Numbered from the stretch's first letter, positions 47,176-56,498 are shown. The stretch: 64,000 nucleotides of DNA from Flavobacterium sp. (GCF_035195345.1 NZ_CP136574.1:682001-746000), one strand, 5' to 3'. Numbers and translations are program-made. Notes: generated by a model from the letters alone, not told the origin.

Positions 47176-47499
47176 ATGGAAAATCAAAAATTACCTAATG
47201 CAACCGCAGTACTTATTCTGGGGATTTTTTCAATTTTAACGTGTTGTTGCTATGGAATCATTAGTATAATCCTTGGAGTAGTTGGATTAGTTTTGGCAAA
47301 CAAAGACACTAAATTATATGCCGAAAACCCAAGCCAATATACAAATTACAACAATCTTAAAATTGGTAAAATTTTAAGCATTATTGGTATTGTGTTAGGA
47401 GCTATCTATTTAATCTATGTAGTTGTTCTTTTCTCTACTTTAGGTATGGAAGGTATTGAACAAATGCAACAAGAATTTATTCGAAGATACGGAAAATAA
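47176..47499 (+). CDS. CCC-motif membrane protein
   Basis: 107 residues. Two hydrophobic segments: the first contains the triple-cysteine motif LTCCCYG (about 21-27) and a GIISIILGVVGLVLA helix, the second IGKILSIIGIVLGAIYLIYVVVLF. The intervening loop ENPSQYTNYNNLK is conserved in related DUF4190-like proteins. No function is known. It pairs with the DUF2752 gene. Confidence 0.8.
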   Translation: MENQKLPNATAVLILGIFSILTCCCYGIISIILGVVGLVLANKDTKLYAENPSQYTNYNNLKIGKILSIIGIVLGAIYLIYVVVLFSTLGMEGIEQMQQEFIRRYGK

Positions 47500-47518
47500 A
47501 CCCAACATTAAAACATAC

Positions 47519-47554
47519 AAAAAGAACGCTATCAATAAGTTAGCGTTCTTTTTT
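47519..47554 (+). terminator. Terminator of the DUF2752-CCC pair
   Basis: Stem AAAAAGAACGCTA / TAGCGTTCTTTTT (13 bp) with a 9-nt loop and trailing T-run. Confidence 0.85.
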
Positions 47555-47696
47555 TGTTTAATAACAACTCATTAACAAATCGTTCACACCTCTTTTTTTG
47601 AGTTTGGCACAGCAATTGAAAACAACTAATCAAGCAACCTTTTTAGAAACAAATTTTAAAATGTAGTTGTTAGTTTAATCTTTAAATATTTGTATC

Positions 47697-48380
47697 ATGA
47701 AAAAAATTACACTTTTAGTAGTAGCCAGCTTCATACTGGTAGGAAGTATGGCTTATGCGTCAGAAAACCCTGTTTTTTCTGACAACACAGATAGAAGAGG
47801 TTATTATATCGATTATCGAGATGCCGAACCTATTATTTTTAAAGAACGAGGAATTGAGTTTATGCTGTTTCCAAATGGAGAATTTGATTTCAACACAAGA
47901 CCTGCGGTTAGACCAAGAGTCAACGGAACAAGTGGTGCTCCAAGAGGAATGTACTATGGAACTTCAGAAAGAGGTATTCGAGTAGAACACGATAATTTTG
48001 GTAGAGTAAGACGCGTAGGAAATGTTTATATTAACTACGATGCATATGGAAGAGTTAAACGTATTGGGACAATTTACATGAGTTATAACAGTTTTGCTGT
48101 AACTAAAGTGGGTAACATGCGAATTGTGTACGACAGAAGAGGACGAATTGTAGATGTATATGGTTTTATCAACCACGCTAACGGCGGTTACTTCTACAAC
48201 CCTGGAACTCATTACTCAGGTGGAAATGGCGGCTATGGTTACGGGGATGATTACAATGATGATTATGAAAGTGACGATGACTTTTATTACTACCGAAAAG
48301 ATGGTTCAAAAGCAAAAATGTCTGAAGAAGATATAAAAGAAATCAAAAAAGAAACTTTAGAAGTAAAAAAAGATAAATAA
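47697..48380 (+). CDS. Exported protein with short internal beta repeats and acidic tail
   Basis: 227 residues with a signal peptide (KKITLLVVASFILVGSMAYA). Residues about 95-160 hold three to four tandem units of about 17 residues with the pattern G-R-[VI]-x-[RK]-[VI]-G-x-[VI]-x-[IM]-x-Y, for example GRVRRVGNVYINYDAY, GRVKRIGTIYMSYNSF and VTKVGNMRIVYDRR. A Gly/Tyr/Asp-rich linker (GGNGGYGYGDDYNDD) and a Lys/Glu C-terminus follow. Architecture suggests a small beta-solenoid or sheet protein at the cell surface or in the periplasm; I do not recognise a family. Confidence 0.7.
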   Translation: MKKITLLVVASFILVGSMAYASENPVFSDNTDRRGYYIDYRDAEPIIFKERGIEFMLFPNGEFDFNTRPAVRPRVNGTSGAPRGMYYGTSERGIRVEHDNFGRVRRVGNVYINYDAYGRVKRIGTIYMSYNSFAVTKVGNMRIVYDRRGRIVDVYGFINHANGGYFYNPGTHYSGGNGGYGYGDDYNDDYESDDDFYYYRKDGSKAKMSEEDIKEIKKETLEVKKDK

Positions 48381-48400
48381 TTGGTTGGTTAGTTTGTTTT

Positions 48401-48440
48401 AAATCCTGTGAATTCTGGGAAGATGAAGCAGGATTTTTTA
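48401..48440 (+). terminator. Possible terminator
   Basis: AAATCCTG (48401-48408) pairs with CAGGATTT (48429-48436) followed by TTTTA; the loop is 20 nt, so the call is weak. Confidence 0.5.
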
Positions 48441-48497
48441 TGTTCAATCGCAAAGTCAAAGTCAAAAAATCACTTATCTGAACTTTTAAACTTTTTT

Positions 48498-48582
48498 AAA
48501 TACATAGATTCATAGTTATGCTTTGCGAGTATTTTTAGTCCGAAGCTTCGGACGTTTCACTTGACATAATCAACATAGGAAA
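48498..48582. repeat. Dispersed intergenic repeat, copy 3 (diverged), with a perfect 16-bp palindrome
   Basis: Begins AAATACATAGATTCATAG (48498-48515); the core GACGTTTCACTTGACATAAT and ACATAGGAAAC relate to copies 1 and 4. The centre holds GTCCGAAGCTTCGGAC (48538-48553), a perfect 16-bp palindrome. The right-hand terminal arm is not recognisable. Confidence 0.55.
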
Positions 48583-48639
48583 CAAACTTAAATGACTTAT
48601 ATGTTTAAAAATGTGTCTTAGAGGCTTTGCGAACTAGTA

Positions 48640-50103
48640 TTACTTGAATATTCTCTTGAAAACAGAGTTCATCACAAAATTAATATCGGAAGAGATTTTC
48701 AAATAATAGCTCAATCCCAAGTAGAAAATAGTTACTAAAATCGATTTCAGGATAATATTTACAAATGGGTGAAAACTAAAATCCCAATAGTAAAACAAAC
48801 CAAAACTTACTATTGTTAGAACCAAAGCTACAATCGTATTTTTTGTAAACGGAAATAACTTCATTTTAAGCACCACAAAAAGCAATTTAGCTAAACTATA
48901 TAACGTAATTGATATTAACGTTGCTATAGCCGCTCCATTTAAGCCATAAAGCGGAATGAAGATCATATTTAAAGAAACCGTCATAAAAACTAGAAATAAT
49001 CCTAAAAATAAGACTGCTTGATAATATTTTGAGTTAAAAATAATTGCATTATTGTTTCCTAAAACCAAATCGAAATATTTAGAAATACCAATAAAGAAAA
49101 CCACAGCAATTCCTTCGCTATAACCTGCTGGTAAAACACTGTATAATTCATTTATATTAACCAAAATCCCAACTAAAATTAAACCACCGATAACTTGAAG
49201 CGTAATGGAAGATTTTTTATACAATTCATTTAGTTCATCGTGCTTATTTTCACTCATCAATTTAGCCGTAATTGGATACGTAATTTGATGCATCGCACGA
49301 CTTGGCACAGCAATCACAGTCGCAATAAAAATAGCAACCGAATAAAACGCAATATTATCGATATTGATGTAAAAATTCAACATGAATTTATCTACATCTA
49401 ATAACATATTGGCTACACTTCCCGACAAAATAATAAAAAAACAATAGGTTAAAACTGCTTTTGCATTGTCAGGAAAAACTAAATTGAAACACGGTGTTTT
49501 GACTTTCATTGCGTATAAAAACATAGCAATGAGCGATAAAAAGTAAATTCCCATTAAAGCAAAAACGAATTGCTGTGGCGAAAGGAAATCAAAATAAACT
49601 GCAAATAAGAAAATCGAAATTAGCACACGAAGCAAAACTTCTTTCACAAAACTCCCATAAACCGATTGTAAATGCACTTTTACCCAAGCGTAAAAAATCT
49701 CAAAATATCCCATACAAAGCCCAATTACTGGAATTTGCCAAACATAATCATATACAATTGGATTTTTTTGCGATAATAATTCCGCAATTTGATGATAACC
49801 AAAATAACCTATCAAACTTATTGGAAGAATTATTAGTAAAGGCAACACCAAAACAAACGTTAGAAATTGCGATTTTTTCTCTTCGGTTTCGTATTCGTTA
49901 TAGAATTTCACTAACGTATTGTGCACACCAAACGCCATCAAAGGCATCATTATATTGGCTGCCGACAAAATAAATCCGACTAAGCCATAAAAGGTATCGC
50001 CTAGAAATTGTCCATACATAAACAACGTGTTAATTGCCCCAATACCAAAGCCAATGTAGGTAATAATGGTATTCTTAATCGATTGTTTGATGACAATTCC
50101 CAT
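48640..50103 (-). CDS. Lipopolysaccharide/polysaccharide flippase (Wzx/MOP family)
   Basis: 487 residues with about 12-14 hydrophobic helices spread over the whole length, typical of the Wzx/MATE-like MOP superfamily that flips lipid-linked oligosaccharides to the outer face of the inner membrane. N-terminal KQSIKNTIITYIGFGIGAINTLF is characteristic of the family in Bacteroidota. It is 18 bp downstream of a glycosyltransferase gene on the same strand, and the YfhO gene follows upstream, so a role in envelope glycan export is likely. The exact substrate is unknown. Confidence 0.85.
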   Translation of the reverse strand: MGIVIKQSIKNTIITYIGFGIGAINTLFMYGQFLGDTFYGLVGFILSAANIMMPLMAFGVHNTLVKFYNEYETEEKKSQFLTFVLVLPLLIILPISLIGYFGYHQIAELLSQKNPIVYDYVWQIPVIGLCMGYFEIFYAWVKVHLQSVYGSFVKEVLLRVLISIFLFAVYFDFLSPQQFVFALMGIYFLSLIAMFLYAMKVKTPCFNLVFPDNAKAVLTYCFFIILSGSVANMLLDVDKFMLNFYINIDNIAFYSVAIFIATVIAVPSRAMHQITYPITAKLMSENKHDELNELYKKSSITLQVIGGLILVGILVNINELYSVLPAGYSEGIAVVFFIGISKYFDLVLGNNNAIIFNSKYYQAVLFLGLFLVFMTVSLNMIFIPLYGLNGAAIATLISITLYSLAKLLFVVLKMKLFPFTKNTIVALVLTIVSFGLFYYWDFSFHPFVNIILKSILVTIFYLGLSYYLKISSDINFVMNSVFKRIFK

Positions 50104-50121
50104 GTTTTTAGTAAAAAGTGA

Positions 50122-51438
50122 TTAGTGATTAGTGATTAGCAGTTTGGCTAATTTCTCTGTCAATGATTTTCTGCTGTATTGTTGCAAATCAACAGGATAT
50201 ACTTTTAAATTATTTTGTTGATATTGCTCGAAACACTTCAAAATTTGTGCTTTTAAAGCTTCTAATTCGTCATATTTGAAGAACGTTCCTGTATTTGTTT
50301 CTTTAATGATTTGAGAAAAATCAGCGTTTTCAGGTCCAATGGCAATAATTGGTCGTTCTGAAACCATATATTCGAATAATTTTCCAGGAATAATACATTT
50401 AGTTTCTTCTGAATCAATTTCGATAAGTAACAAAACTTGTGAGCTACGTTGTTCGATTATGGCTTCATCATGTGGTAAATAGCCCAAATGATTCACATAT
50501 TTTTCCAATTTAAATTCTTTTAAAGCTTGAAGCACCTCAGCACTCACCGCTCCTATTAGCTTTAATTGGAACTGTTTTTTGAATTCAGGATTTTCTTTCG
50601 TTAATTCTTTCAGTGCTTTCCACAAAATTCTCGGATTTCTAGCGGATAAAAAGGAACCAATGTGCGCTAAAGTGAATTTTTCATCCAAGGGTTTTTTAAT
50701 CACTTTCTCTACATCATAACCATTTGTAATCACCTCTATTGGTTTTGAAGTAATGGCCTCAAACTCAGTTTTTGTAGTAGGAGATGTTACTAGAAGTCGG
50801 TCACAAGTATTCATGACTTCCTTTTCCAAATTTTTATGTTTTTTAGCCGCCCACGAACTTAATTTCAACTGTTTGTGATAGCCAATGGTTGTCCAAGGAT
50901 CACGAAAATCAGCTAACCAAGTGATTTTTAATTCTTTTTTTAACTGTAAGCCTATCAAATGCAAACTATGAGGCGGACCTGTGGTAATTATCGTATCGAT
51001 TTGATGTTCTTGAAGATATTGTTTCAAAAACTTAACCGAAGGTTTCACCCAAAACACTCTTGCATCAGGAATAAAAACATTACCACGAATCCAAAGCATT
51101 GCTTTTTCTACAAACGATTGCTTTTTTTGATTCGGAATAATTCCTGAACTGATTTTTTTAGTCTTATTTTTCGAAAAAATCGAAGCCAATCCGTAAGGTT
51201 CAAAAATTGGTTGTTTGATAATAACTGCTTTATCCGAAACTTCACTCATTAATTTCTCATCAATTAAAGGATAAGTTGGGTTTTCAGGAATATAAACGTG
51301 TGGTTCGATGTTAAAATCGGGTAAATATTTGACAAATTTCAACCAACGTTGCACTCCTGGACCTCCTGCAGGTGGCCAGTAATAGGAAATGATGAGTATT
51401 TTTTTGGTTGGTTGCAACTTTATTTTTATAAAACACAT
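50122..51438 (-). CDS. Glycosyltransferase, GT4-like
   Basis: 438 residues from ATG at 51438. Two-domain GT-B fold with ILIISYYWPPAGGPGVQRW near the N-terminus and, in the C-terminal donor-binding half, GSFLSARNPRILW, LLLIEIDSEETKCIIPGKLFEY (the E-x7-E-like region) and RPIIAIGPENA. Translation start is uncertain: the frame also opens with GTG at 51444, and family members usually begin just before 'KKILII', about 12 residues downstream. The first codons here overlap the end of dispersed repeat copy 4, which may have replaced the original upstream sequence. The gene precedes the flippase in the same operon-like group. Confidence 0.85.
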   Translation of the reverse strand: MCFIKIKLQPTKKILIISYYWPPAGGPGVQRWLKFVKYLPDFNIEPHVYIPENPTYPLIDEKLMSEVSDKAVIIKQPIFEPYGLASIFSKNKTKKISSGIIPNQKKQSFVEKAMLWIRGNVFIPDARVFWVKPSVKFLKQYLQEHQIDTIITTGPPHSLHLIGLQLKKELKITWLADFRDPWTTIGYHKQLKLSSWAAKKHKNLEKEVMNTCDRLLVTSPTTKTEFEAITSKPIEVITNGYDVEKVIKKPLDEKFTLAHIGSFLSARNPRILWKALKELTKENPEFKKQFQLKLIGAVSAEVLQALKEFKLEKYVNHLGYLPHDEAIIEQRSSQVLLLIEIDSEETKCIIPGKLFEYMVSERPIIAIGPENADFSQIIKETNTGTFFKYDELEALKAQILKCFEQYQQNNLKVYPVDLQQYSRKSLTEKLAKLLITNH

Positions 51439-51498
51439 AGACACATAGGTCTACTTTAATGATTTTTAGAAAGGCGTTTCACTTAACATAGTAAACAG
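51431..51498. repeat. Dispersed intergenic repeat, copy 4
   Basis: Starts AAACACATAGACACATAGG (51431-51449) and contains AAAGGCGTTTCACTTAACAT (51470-51489), the core found in copies 1 and 3. It overlaps the 5' end of the glycosyltransferase frame. Confidence 0.65.
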
Positions 51499-51530
51499 AT
51501 AAAATCTTTATTATCTGCGTTCCTAACTAA

Positions 51531-53963
51531 TTATACTTTTTTCTTTCTCTCGAAATAAACTCCAGCTCCAATTAATAAAAGCATTCCAATTGAACTGATT
51601 AATGCAATGGTACTTCCTGTTTTGACAACTTGAGGTTCAAATTTGAATTCAATAGTATGTTTTCCTGCTGGAATTTGTAAACCTCTTAAAACGTAGTTTA
51701 CTTGAAATATTTTCGCTTCATTCCCATCAACAGTAGCTTTCCAACCATTTTCGTAATACATTTCAGAGAAAACAGCAAAACCTTCCTTACTATTATTTGA
51801 AACGTATTTCAACTGATTTGGTTTGTAAGAAACTAAATTTATTGATGAAATAGAATCTTTCTTAAATTCTCCATTAAATTTTGTTCCTTTCAAATGGTCG
51901 ACATAATTTCTTTCATTCATGACCACTTCATTTTTATTATCCAAACTATCCAACGCTTTCATTTCCTCATTGGCAGAGCTCACAAACTTAACTTTCTCCA
52001 CAAACCAAGCATTTCCATTGGCTGCTGGATTTTGTAACGCTAATTTTTGTCCGTTTTCATCGGATTGGATGACGTATTTTACGTTTAACATGTTTAACAC
52101 ACGAACGTTATTTTTCGCGATTTGATAGTCGAATAATTGTTGCATTCTTCTAGGTTTCGCCGCATGGTATCCACCAATCGATTTATGAAAAAATGACGTT
52201 CTAGCACTACTCATTCCGCCTTCTACTTCAAAAACACGGAAATGTGTAGTATCGGCTAAAATTCTTTGGTCAGCTTCTGTAGGATTAAATGGCATATCTA
52301 CTTCTCTTGCACTTCTGAATTGATCGGGATTGTTATTTACATAACGTTTATCTACCATAAACAAGTCGAAAACCATCAAGACTCCAACTATAATAATTGC
52401 TGTAGCTTCTTTCATCAGGTTTTTTACAAACAAAAATAAAACACCAAAAGTAAGTCCAATAAACAACATAGAACGTAAGACATCGGAAGTATACAAAGCA
52501 GCTCTATCAATTTTTAATGTACGGATGAAATCATCCCCATACGCTTGGGCATACATCGCATCATTTGCCGCAGAGAAATTGAACATACCTTTGATTAAAA
52601 ATAACACTACCAAAAGTCCAAAAGTAATGGCTCCAGATTTCCAAAGGGCATTCCATTTTGCTTTTTCGTCTTGTTTGAAAAATTGATACAATCCTACAAT
52701 CGCTAAAGCGGGCACACACAATTCTAAAAGAACTTGAATTGAAGAAACAGCTCTAAATTTATCGTAAAAAGGTACATAATTGATAAAGAAATCCGTTAAA
52801 AAACTGAAATTCTTACCCCAAGAAAGCAACAATGAAAAAATAGCTCCCGCTAGAAATAAATATTTAATTTTTCGTTTATCAACAAAAAAAGCCATTACGA
52901 ATAAGAAAAAGACAACTACTCCAATATAGGCTGGTGCCGCAACAATAGGTTGGTCACCCCAATAAGCAGGTGCGTGTTCTACTAATCCTTGTACTTGGTC
53001 TGCTGGATAACCCTGCGCCACAAAGTTTTCATAAGTTTCTGATTTAACACCTATATTTTCATTATTTGAACCTCCAAAAAGTCCTGGAACAATTAGATTC
53101 AAACTCTCTGCAATCCCATAACTATATTCGGTAATGTAATCGTAAGACATTGCATTACTATCTGTTTTTGGCGAACCGTCTGGATTAAAGGTTAATTCAC
53201 TATTATTACGAGTAGAAAATTTAGCATACTCGGAAGTGGCCATTAAATTAGTTGCATTGGCTCCTAATGCAAAAATTCCCGCAACAGCAAAAACTCCGAT
53301 AATTTTTCCAAGTTCTTTGAATTCTTTATTCTTTACTGCTATTACAATGTAATACACAGCAATTATCAATACTAACAACAGCAGATAATAGGTCATTTGG
53401 AAGTGATTCGCATTGATTTCTAACGCTGCTGCAACCATAGTAAGCAATCCGCCAACGATATATTTTCTTTGAAAAACCAACAAAACTCCAGCAACTACCA
53501 TTGGCATGTAAGCAATTGCATGTGCTTTAGCATTATGACCAACACCTAAAATGATAATCAAATAAGTTGATAATCCAAAGGCTAAAGCTCCGAAGAAAGC
53601 TTTTAAAGGATCTACTTTCAAAACCATTAATAAAACATAAAAGGCTAAGAAATATAAAAATAAATAATCCGCAGGGCGAGGAAGAAAGCGTAAGGCATCA
53701 TCTAACATTCCAATAACATCGTTAGGATATTTAGCTCCTAATTGATAAGTTGGCATTCCTCCAAAAGCACTATTCGTCCAAAAGGGTTCTTCTCCCGTTT
53801 CTTTTCTGAAATCAATTTGTTCTTTTGCCATTCCGGTATATTGAACAATATCGGATTGAAAGATTCTATTCCCTTGTAAAACGGGATAAAAATAAATTAG
53901 TGAAACCAAAATAAATCCTACTAAAACTAATAAATGAGGATAAAATGCTTTTATATTCTTCAT
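51531..53963 (-). CDS. YfhO family membrane protein (GT-C-like)
   Basis: 810 residues with about 12-13 hydrophobic helices in the first 540 residues, a soluble domain of about 220 residues, and a final helix (TGSTIALISSIGMLLLIGAGVYF). The N-terminal loop has the acidic motif FQSDIVQYTGMAKEQ, the place of the catalytic Asp in GT-C glycosyltransferases. YfhO in Firmicutes glycosylates lipoteichoic acid; Bacteroidota homologues have unknown acceptors. Its neighbour genes (glycosyltransferase, flippase) support an envelope glycosylation role. Downstream end followed by 86 bp to the glycosyltransferase start. Confidence 0.85.
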   Translation of the reverse strand: MKNIKAFYPHLLVLVGFILVSLIYFYPVLQGNRIFQSDIVQYTGMAKEQIDFRKETGEEPFWTNSAFGGMPTYQLGAKYPNDVIGMLDDALRFLPRPADYLFLYFLAFYVLLMVLKVDPLKAFFGALAFGLSTYLIIILGVGHNAKAHAIAYMPMVVAGVLLVFQRKYIVGGLLTMVAAALEINANHFQMTYYLLLLVLIIAVYYIVIAVKNKEFKELGKIIGVFAVAGIFALGANATNLMATSEYAKFSTRNNSELTFNPDGSPKTDSNAMSYDYITEYSYGIAESLNLIVPGLFGGSNNENIGVKSETYENFVAQGYPADQVQGLVEHAPAYWGDQPIVAAPAYIGVVVFFLFVMAFFVDKRKIKYLFLAGAIFSLLLSWGKNFSFLTDFFINYVPFYDKFRAVSSIQVLLELCVPALAIVGLYQFFKQDEKAKWNALWKSGAITFGLLVVLFLIKGMFNFSAANDAMYAQAYGDDFIRTLKIDRAALYTSDVLRSMLFIGLTFGVLFLFVKNLMKEATAIIIVGVLMVFDLFMVDKRYVNNNPDQFRSAREVDMPFNPTEADQRILADTTHFRVFEVEGGMSSARTSFFHKSIGGYHAAKPRRMQQLFDYQIAKNNVRVLNMLNVKYVIQSDENGQKLALQNPAANGNAWFVEKVKFVSSANEEMKALDSLDNKNEVVMNERNYVDHLKGTKFNGEFKKDSISSINLVSYKPNQLKYVSNNSKEGFAVFSEMYYENGWKATVDGNEAKIFQVNYVLRGLQIPAGKHTIEFKFEPQVVKTGSTIALISSIGMLLLIGAGVYFERKKKV

Positions 53964-54046
53964 GAGTATACTTGTAAATAGGGTGCTAAAGTAATTAAAA
54001 AAAGGATATTGTTAAAATATCCTTACAGCTATTGAATCGCATTCAA

Positions 54047-54301
54047 TTATTTTATTTCTTCATAATCAATGTACTCACCTACTTCTTTTTTAGGCTTAGG
54101 AGTTGAAGTACTTCCTTGAGAAGCACTACTTTGCTGCTCTTGTTGTTGTCTGTATTGTTCTTGCATTTTTTCCTGCATCTTATTCACCGCTTTTTGCATT
54201 AAAATTGGGGCAAATATTCGCATTAAAAACTTGAACAAATAATAAAACAGAATAATGTAAAATATAACTTTTACAGTTCCTGTAATTGAAGCCATTTCCA
54301 T
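54047..54301 (-). CDS. DUF4834 family small membrane protein
   Basis: 84 residues: one hydrophobic helix (about 9-31), then a Gln/Glu/Lys-rich helical stretch (KMQEKMQEQYRQQQEQQ) and a tail ending KKEVGEYIDYEEIK. The tail pattern 'GEYIDYEEIK' is the family hallmark. No function is known. It lies 83 bp upstream of yfhO, minus strand; a -7 box TATTTTTG (54328-54321) is 19 bp before its start. Confidence 0.8.
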   Translation of the reverse strand: MEMASITGTVKVIFYIILFYYLFKFLMRIFAPILMQKAVNKMQEKMQEQYRQQQEQQSSASQGSTSTPKPKKEVGEYIDYEEIK

Positions 54302-54408
54302 GCTATAAAATTTTAAAGTTCAAAAATACAGTTATTGGTCGGTAAAACTTCAAATTTATTTCTTAAAATTATGATAAAATAACTATTTTTGGACATAAAT
54401 CATTTTTC

Positions 54409-55377
54409 ATGAAATCACTTCATACACTTTTTGCATTGACATTTGTAAGTATTTGTCAATTTTCTTATGCTCAATTTACAGATGAAATTAACTCTAATCG
54501 TCCTGGAAAATCAATGATGGCTTTTGCGGTTGGTAAAAAAATTATTCAAACCGAAACTGGCGTTACTTATGTATCAGAAGACCATAATACACTAAACTAT
54601 CAAGCTAAAGGTTTTGTGGGAGAATTAGCAATCAGATACGGATTTTTGAAAGAAGAACTAGAAATTATAGGCGAAATTCAATACCAAAAAGACAACTTAA
54701 CTTCAGGAAGTTATGAAGAAGGCAGAAGTGGTCTTAAGCAATTGACTTTAGGTGCTAAGTATTTAATTTATGATCCATTTAAAAATTACGAAGACAAACC
54801 TAACTTGTATAGTTGGAAGGCTAACCATCGTTTTAAATGGAGACAATTTATTCCAGCTTTTTCAATGTATGCTGGAGGAAATTTCAATGTTGGTGACAAC
54901 CCTTTTAATTATGCGCCTGTTGGATTAGAAGAACCAAGTTTTAGTCCTAAAGTGACTGCAATTGCTCAAAATCATTTTGGAAGCCACTGGGTATTAGTAA
55001 CTAACTTATCGTATGATAAAATTGGAACCGATTTTGCTAGTGTAAATTATGTAGTAACTCTTACCAGAGGATTTAACGCTCAATGGTCTGGATTTATCGA
55101 AAACCAAGGCTACATGGGCGACTATTATAGTGATGGTATATTACGATTTGGCGCTGCATTTTTGTTTGATAAAAACATGCAGGTTGATGCGTCAATCGGA
55201 AAAAACATAAAAGATACTCCAGGTATTTTGAATGCTGGAATTGGATTTTCATGGCGTTTTGCAGATCAATATGAAGAAGTACAAATTGCAAAACCAGGAA
55301 CTGAAACCAAAACAGATAAAAAAATGAAGAAAAAAGGAGAAAAAGAAGCGAAGAAAAGAAAAGATGCCGTAGAATAA
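54409..55377 (+). CDS. Outer-membrane-type transporter-like protein
   Basis: 322 residues with a signal peptide (about 1-21, ending SYAQ). The body shows alternating strands with aromatic ends typical of the MetA-pathway/phenol-degradation outer membrane family (NRPGKSMMAFAVGKKIIQTETG; LSYDKIGTDFASVNYVVTLTRGF; IGFSWRF). The last 50 residues are very Lys-rich (KTDKKMKKKGEKEAKKRKDA), which is odd for a beta-barrel end; the barrel would end with FSWRF before that tail. The next gene starts 1 bp after its stop. Function unknown. Confidence 0.75.
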   Translation: MKSLHTLFALTFVSICQFSYAQFTDEINSNRPGKSMMAFAVGKKIIQTETGVTYVSEDHNTLNYQAKGFVGELAIRYGFLKEELEIIGEIQYQKDNLTSGSYEEGRSGLKQLTLGAKYLIYDPFKNYEDKPNLYSWKANHRFKWRQFIPAFSMYAGGNFNVGDNPFNYAPVGLEEPSFSPKVTAIAQNHFGSHWVLVTNLSYDKIGTDFASVNYVVTLTRGFNAQWSGFIENQGYMGDYYSDGILRFGAAFLFDKNMQVDASIGKNIKDTPGILNAGIGFSWRFADQYEEVQIAKPGTETKTDKKMKKKGEKEAKKRKDAVE

Positions 55378-55378
55378 A

Positions 55379-56497
55379 ATGATAACAATTAAAGAAGCAC
55401 TTACCAAAAAAGAAATGAAAGATTACGTGATGTTTTCTTTCGAATTATATAAAAACAACCCGTACTGGATACCTCCTATTATTGCTGAAGAGCTTGAAAC
55501 TTTTGATAAAACAAAAAATCCAGCCCTTCAAACTGCAGAAGCCCATTTTTATTTAGCCTATAAAGACAATAAGATTGTTGGCAAAATTGCAGCAATTATA
55601 AATTGGGAAGAAGTAAATTTATTAGGCAAAAGAAAAACTCGATTTGGATGGTTTGATGTGATTGATGACATTGAAGTTACCAAAGCGTTGTTGGAAAAAG
55701 TAGAAGAACTAGGAAAAAAACACCAAATGGATCACATGGAAGGTCCAATTGGTTTTTCAAACTTAGACAAAGTTGGTATATTGACTGAAGGTTTTGACCA
55801 AATGGGCAATATGATTACTTGGTATAGTTTGCAATATTACAAAGAGCATTTTGAACAATTAGGCTTCGTAAAAGAAAAGGAATACATTGAAAGTACTTTC
55901 TCATTTAGTAATATTGACCCAACACAATTTACAAAATTTAGTTCACTTGTAAAACAAAGATATGAATTGCGAAGTCTAAACTTTACAAAGACAAAAGACA
56001 TCATGCCTTATGTGGACAAAATGTTTGATTTGTTTAATGAAACGTATTCAAAATTACAATCATTTGTACCTATTAACAGTATTCAAAAAGAATATTTTAA
56101 AAAGAAATATATTAGTTTTATAAATCCAGAATTTATTAAATTCATAATGGATAAAAACGATAATATGATAGCTTTTGCTATAGTAATGCCAGGATTTTCA
56201 CAAGCACTCAAAAAAGCTAATGGAAAACTATTCCCTTTCGGATTTTATCATTTGCTTCAAGCTAGAAAACATTCAAAAGAAGTAGTTTTTTATCTTATTG
56301 GGGTTACTCCTGAATATCAAAGTAAAGGTGTTACAGCAATAATTTTTGATGAATATTATAAAATTTGTCAAGCAAAAGGCATCGATACATGCACTAGAAC
56401 ACCTGAATTAGAAGAAAATCATGCCATCCATAATTTATGGAAAAACTTCAATACAAAAATCAACAAACGTAGAAGAACATATAAAAAAGAACTATAA
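55379..56497 (+). CDS. GNAT-like protein, function unknown
   Basis: 372 residues. Two regions resembling the acetyltransferase fold: an N-terminal block (AHFYLAYKDNKIVGKIAAIIN) and a C-terminal one (VVFYLIGVTPEYQSKGVTAIIFDEYYKICQ), the latter with the Q/R-x-x-G-x-G/A-like acetyl-CoA loop reduced to QSKGVT. Proteins of this type are common in Bacteroidota, sometimes annotated as 'GTP cyclohydrolase' without support. Coupled to the outer-membrane-type gene (adjacent stop/start, 1 bp gap), so they probably act together. Confidence 0.7.
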   Translation: MITIKEALTKKEMKDYVMFSFELYKNNPYWIPPIIAEELETFDKTKNPALQTAEAHFYLAYKDNKIVGKIAAIINWEEVNLLGKRKTRFGWFDVIDDIEVTKALLEKVEELGKKHQMDHMEGPIGFSNLDKVGILTEGFDQMGNMITWYSLQYYKEHFEQLGFVKEKEYIESTFSFSNIDPTQFTKFSSLVKQRYELRSLNFTKTKDIMPYVDKMFDLFNETYSKLQSFVPINSIQKEYFKKKYISFINPEFIKFIMDKNDNMIAFAIVMPGFSQALKKANGKLFPFGFYHLLQARKHSKEVVFYLIGVTPEYQSKGVTAIIFDEYYKICQAKGIDTCTRTPELEENHAIHNLWKNFNTKINKRRRTYKKEL

Positions 56498-56498
56498 A

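Noticed and set aside
49575..49973. 132-codon plus-strand ORF inside the flippase gene
   Set aside because: Antisense to a clear membrane protein; composition is the complement of hydrophobic codons.
37986..51498. Insertion sequences at the repeat copies
   Set aside because: The elements are about 130 bp or less with no transposase ORF; treated as non-autonomous repeats only.
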